A stretch of 33,117 nt of DNA from SIG299 sp051880375 (GTDB lineage: Bacteria > Bacillota > Clostridia > Lachnospirales > Lachnospiraceae), in the NCBI GenBank assembly GCA_051880375.1, contig JBJENV010000010.1, forward strand, positions 1 through 33,117, in the 5' to 3' direction. Of this stretch, positions 32,547 to 33,117 are shown piece after piece. The notes beneath the pieces are model-generated. The model saw only the letters and a program-made list of their open reading frames with translations. It was not told where the DNA came from and made no database searches. Each line of letters begins with the position of its first letter. Position 1 is the stretch's first letter. The position numbers were made by a program, and so were the translations under genes.

Positions 32547-33039
32547 TACCAAGCACCTCCTTTAACAGTTTTCTTGCTTTATTTAAGCGGGATTTTACGG
32601 TTCCCGGCGGAATACCGAGCACAAGGGCTGTTTTTTCTATCTCCATGTCACGGAAATAAAACAGAATTACGGTAATGCGAAGCTTTTCAGGAAGTCCGTT
32701 AATTGCCCGGTGGAGAGAAGCATATTCTTCCTTTGTTGTCAGAAAGGAGCTTTCCGGAGCAGCAACACTCTCAAGCGCAGCATCCTTTTCCTCATTTGAT
32801 GCGAATCTGTTAAAGAAAGGGCTTCTTGCGATGCGCCGCAGTGTATTACGATAGGTGTTGACACAGATGGCGGTAAGCCACGGTTCAAACTCCCTGCTTT
32901 TATCATACTTTTCTATGTTTTTTACTACCTTCAGCCATGTCTCCTGATACAGGTCATCCGCATCGAAAGGATTTATGCAAAGTGTGAGACAGAGTCCGTA
33001 CAAACGCTTGCCGTATTCCAAGATATACTGATTGATCAT
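32524..33039 (-). CDS. ECF-type RNA polymerase sigma factor
   Basis: The 171-residue protein has a sigma-2 region (DADDLYQETWLKVVKNIEKY, then FEPWLTAICVNTYRNTLRR) and a sigma-4 helix-turn-helix (LPEKLRITVILFYFRDM, EKTALVLGIPPGTVKSRLNK), with no extra domains, so it is an extracytoplasmic-function sigma factor. The ATG follows GGGAGGAG by six bases. Two overlapping membrane-protein genes follow. No convincing promoter was found in the 78 bases to the window edge; autoregulation is therefore untested. Target genes are unknown. Confidence 0.92.
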   Translation of the reverse strand: MINQYILEYGKRLYGLCLTLCINPFDADDLYQETWLKVVKNIEKYDKSREFEPWLTAICVNTYRNTLRRIARSPFFNRFASNEEKDAALESVAAPESSFLTTKEEYASLHRAINGLPEKLRITVILFYFRDMEIEKTALVLGIPPGTVKSRLNKARKLLKEVLGNEPDLSI

Positions 33040-33117
33040 CTTCTGCTCCTCCCTTCCTATACAATAATCTCTCGGAATCTCTAAGCCAGCAATTTCAAGG
33101 CTTTCAGATTCCTTTTT

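Overview
The window is an origin-of-replication neighbourhood of a low-to-mid GC Firmicute, most likely a member of the Lachnospiraceae (Clostridia). The evidence is the gene order dnaA-dnaN-yaaA-recF-gyrB-gyrA on the minus strand, diverging from rpmH-rnpA-yidD-yidC-jag-mnmE-mnmG-rsmG and then parA-parB on the plus strand. Gut-clostridial accessory families support this: a DUF4446-type protein after parB, a probable DUF3881 protein, a small TSCPD protein, bifunctional AdhE and two-subunit class I fumarase. No insertion sequence, prophage or CRISPR array was seen.

Layout. Positions 1-400 hold a minus-strand tRNA-Ser(GCU) with its own promoter, and two further strong leftward promoters with near-identical A/T-rich upstream elements; they point out of the window, probably into an rRNA or tRNA operon. 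Positions 522-3494 hold an ABC exporter whose 5' end looks broken and the fumarase beta and alpha genes. A cluster of consensus DnaA boxes lies between the two fumarase genes. Positions 3612-12121 (minus) hold gyrA, gyrB, recF, yaaA, dnaN and dnaA; the 306-base dnaN-dnaA gap has DnaA boxes and an A/T-rich tract and is the best oriC candidate. From 12260 rightwards (plus) come the ribosome/RNase P/membrane-insertion/tRNA-modification genes, a GNAT acetyltransferase, a DegS/DegU-like cytoplasmic two-component pair, and parA-parB with three perfect 16-bp parS sites.

After a strong terminator near 24210, adhE runs leftwards under a consensus promoter and a near-perfect Rex operator, so it is probably derepressed when NADH is high. 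To its right lie a c-di-GMP phosphodiesterase (HD-GYP) paired with an unrecognised membrane protein, then the DUF3881-like and TSCPD genes. Positions 30515-31689 look decayed: a LysR regulator lacking its N-terminus and probably an internal segment lies head-to-head with an unrecognised ORF that also seems to lack its 5' end. The right end carries a minus-strand ECF sigma factor operon with two overlapping membrane-protein genes, one bearing four CPxC knuckles.

Most of the window is conserved core. The points most worth a second look are the DnaA-box cluster inside the fumarase operon, the ECF/zinc-ribbon operon, the double-truncated LysR locus, the broken ABC exporter, and the two-component pair sitting where Bacillus carries noc.
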